Positions 62,845-64,000 of a stretch of 64,000 bases of DNA are shown here, one piece after another (the stretch's first letter is position 1; every line of letters starts with the position of its first letter). The DNA is from Geobacteraceae bacterium (GTDB lineage Bacteria > Desulfobacterota > Desulfuromonadia > Geobacterales > Pseudopelobacteraceae). Made by a program: the position numbers and the translations under genes. Under the pieces are notes generated by a model. That model had not been told where the DNA came from. It saw only the letters and a list, made by a program, of their open reading frames with translations, and ran no database searches. Where the stretch lies: assembly GCA_016720395.1 (NCBI GenBank), contig JADKKR010000013.1:1-64000 (forward strand). Direction: 5' to 3'.

Positions 62845-63594
62845 TCAGGGTTCAGTGGAATTCTCCAGATGCGGCTGATGGAGTTTTACCGGCGTCCCGC
62901 GACGCTGCCTCAGGTTGAGCATCTCAACCAGCACCGAGAAGGCCATGGCGAAATAGATGTATCCCTTGGGTATGTGCATGTCGAAGCCGTCGCCGATCAG
63001 CGCAACGCCGATCAGGAGCAGAAAGCTCAAGGCCAGCATCTTGATGGTCGGGTGCTTCTCTACGAAGGCACTGATCTTTCCCGAGAAGAGCATCATGAAC
63101 GCGACGGCGATTACCACCGCTGCTACCATGACGGCCAGCTGGCTGGCCATCCCCAGGGCGGTAATGATCGAGTCAAGCGAGAATACAATGTCCAGCAGCA
63201 GGATTTGGACAATCACCGCGCCGAAGGTTGCCCCGACACGAGCTGATGATACCGCTTCTTCACCCTCCAGTTTCTCGTGGATCTCCATGGTGCTTTTCCA
63301 GAGCAGAAACAGGCCGCCGGAGATCAGGATCAGGTCGCGACCGGAGATCTCGTTGCCCAGTACTGAAAACAGCGGTGAGGTCAGTCCCATCAGCCAGGTT
63401 AGCGAAAACAGCAGCGCAATGCGGATAAACATCGCCAGGCCAAGGCCGACCAGTCGGGCCTTCTCCTGCTGATGGGCCGGGAGTTTGCTGGCCTGGATGG
63501 AGATAAAGATAATATTGTCAATCCCGAGTACGATTTCCAGTGCGCTCAGCGTCACCAGCGCCATCCAGACCTGCGGATCCGTCAACCACTCCAT
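62845..63594 (-). CDS. TerC-family membrane protein
   Basis: This 249-residue protein has about seven membrane helices. It shows the TerC acidic motifs VLGIDNIIFISIQASKLP and LLDIVFSLDSIITALGMA, with KLPAHQQEKAR between helices. TerC proteins are linked to metal (Mn/Ca) export or tellurite resistance; the ion is not known here. GGAGGCAGCACGT precedes the ATG. It is a single gene between the Tim44-leader-like gene and the ribbon-helix-helix gene. Confidence 0.92.
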   Translation of the reverse strand: MEWLTDPQVWMALVTLSALEIVLGIDNIIFISIQASKLPAHQQEKARLVGLGLAMFIRIALLFSLTWLMGLTSPLFSVLGNEISGRDLILISGGLFLLWKSTMEIHEKLEGEEAVSSARVGATFGAVIVQILLLDIVFSLDSIITALGMASQLAVMVAAVVIAVAFMMLFSGKISAFVEKHPTIKMLALSFLLLIGVALIGDGFDMHIPKGYIYFAMAFSVLVEMLNLRQRRGTPVKLHQPHLENSTEP

Positions 63595-63629
63595 ACGTGC
63601 TGCCTCCTTTATTATTGTTTGTTAAGCTG

Positions 63630-63851
63630 CTATTCCATGCACAGTTTGCGTCGTTTGCTGCTCCACAGATCAATTGCCTCTCTCATGATCTCGGAGATGC
63701 TTTTGGAAGTGGTCTTGGTCAGCTTTTCCAGTGCCTTTTTTTCATTGTCGTTTATGCGCAGTGAAATGACATTCTGCAACTGCTCGGTCCTGTTTTTTTT
63801 GCTTCTGGATGTTTTTGCTTCCCTGTGGGCGTGGTTTCTGGTGTTCGGCAT
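63630..63851 (-). CDS. Ribbon-helix-helix (CopG/Arc-type) protein
   Basis: This 73-residue protein follows CAGGAGGAAACC. After a basic N-terminus comes the strand QNVISLRINDNEKKALEKLTKTTSKSISEIMREAIDLW, the RHH pattern in which the strand contacts DNA and two helices dimerise. It probably regulates transcription; no toxin gene is next to it in this window. Confidence 0.8.
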   Translation of the reverse strand: MPNTRNHAHREAKTSRSKKNRTEQLQNVISLRINDNEKKALEKLTKTTSKSISEIMREAIDLWSSKRRKLCME

Positions 63852-63922
63852 GGTTTCCTCCTGTGTTATATGTCGGGACAGTGCCGTCCCGGGGGCTCGG
63901 CTGATCTGCCGGAGGTAAAAAA

Positions 63923-63964
63923 AAGACCTTTACCCACGGCGGATTACGCATGGATAAAGGTCTT
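63923..63964 (-). terminator. Rho-independent terminator of a gene beyond the right edge
   Basis: AAGACCTTTACCCA (63923-63936) pairs with TGGATAAAGGTCTT (63951-63964) with one mismatch. On the minus strand the stem is followed by the complement of the A run before 63923. It would end transcripts entering from the right, before the ribbon-helix-helix gene. Confidence 0.7.
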
Positions 63965-64000
63965 GCCTGCGATATATATCGTTCCCGGTCCGAGTCTTGC

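Overview
The window looks like chromosomal DNA of a Geobacteraceae-type anaerobe (Desulfuromonadia; compare Geobacter, Trichlorobacter, Pelobacter propionicus). This rests on the 2-oxoglutarate:ferredoxin oxidoreductase operon behind icd and mdh, the lepA/lepB, aspS-LysM-icd-mdh and ilvDBNC-psd-pssA gene orders, several sigma-54-type regulators and promoters, PAS-rich histidine kinases and many exported low-complexity proteins. Family assignments come from reading the proteins; no database search was run.

Region 1 (1-24.5 kb, mostly minus strand) is accessory and envelope-related. It holds a UbiB-like kinase gene and a secreted metalloprotease gene, both broken by apparent single-base deletions, then three paralogous fibronectin-III lipoproteins, a Met/Gln/Arg-rich exported coiled coil, a SAP-domain protein and a small Cys-rich protein. 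A PAS histidine kinase/NtrC-type pair (11.4-15.2 kb) follows. A five-gene operon (21.1 to 16.0 kb) encodes an exported OB-fold-like protein, an outer-membrane barrel, a ZraSR-like two-component system and a DUF4405 membrane protein. Next come a frameshifted DUF2202 ferritin-like gene and two Q/R/D-rich exported proteins behind a good sigma-54 promoter, then a homocysteine methyltransferase-like protein and a Lys/Ala-rich exported protein.

Region 2 (24.8-38.9 kb) is housekeeping: tRNA-Arg(UCU), a ferritin with a thioredoxin-like Fe-S partner behind a promoter carrying an Rrf2/IscR-like palindrome, rarA, glgP, the branched-chain amino-acid genes ilvD, ilvB, ilvN and ilvC, phosphatidylethanolamine synthesis (psd, pssA), a phosphodiesterase and sppA.

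Region 3 (38.9-51.5 kb) holds a DAHP synthase, gmhB, rfbA, the rod-shape operon mreC-mreD-mrdA-rodA (without mreB), lepA, lepB, aspS and a LysM lipoprotein. Between lepA and lepB lies a tandem 74-nt repeat whose hairpins differ by compensatory base changes.

Region 4 (51.5-59.5 kb) is a TCA-cycle block: a monomeric-type isocitrate dehydrogenase directly before a dimeric one, then mdh and korDABC. Together these carry isocitrate to 2-oxoglutarate to succinyl-CoA with reduced ferredoxin, plus malate/oxaloacetate interconversion.

Region 5 (59.5-64 kb, minus strand) has a 22-codon signal-peptide-like ORF, a UPF0182 membrane protein, a short Tim44-leader-like protein, a TerC-family protein and a ribbon-helix-helix protein.

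Most apparent gene breaks are one-base losses in short homopolymers, and most of these lie in the first 2 kb. Sequencing or assembly error should therefore be excluded before calling pseudogenes.
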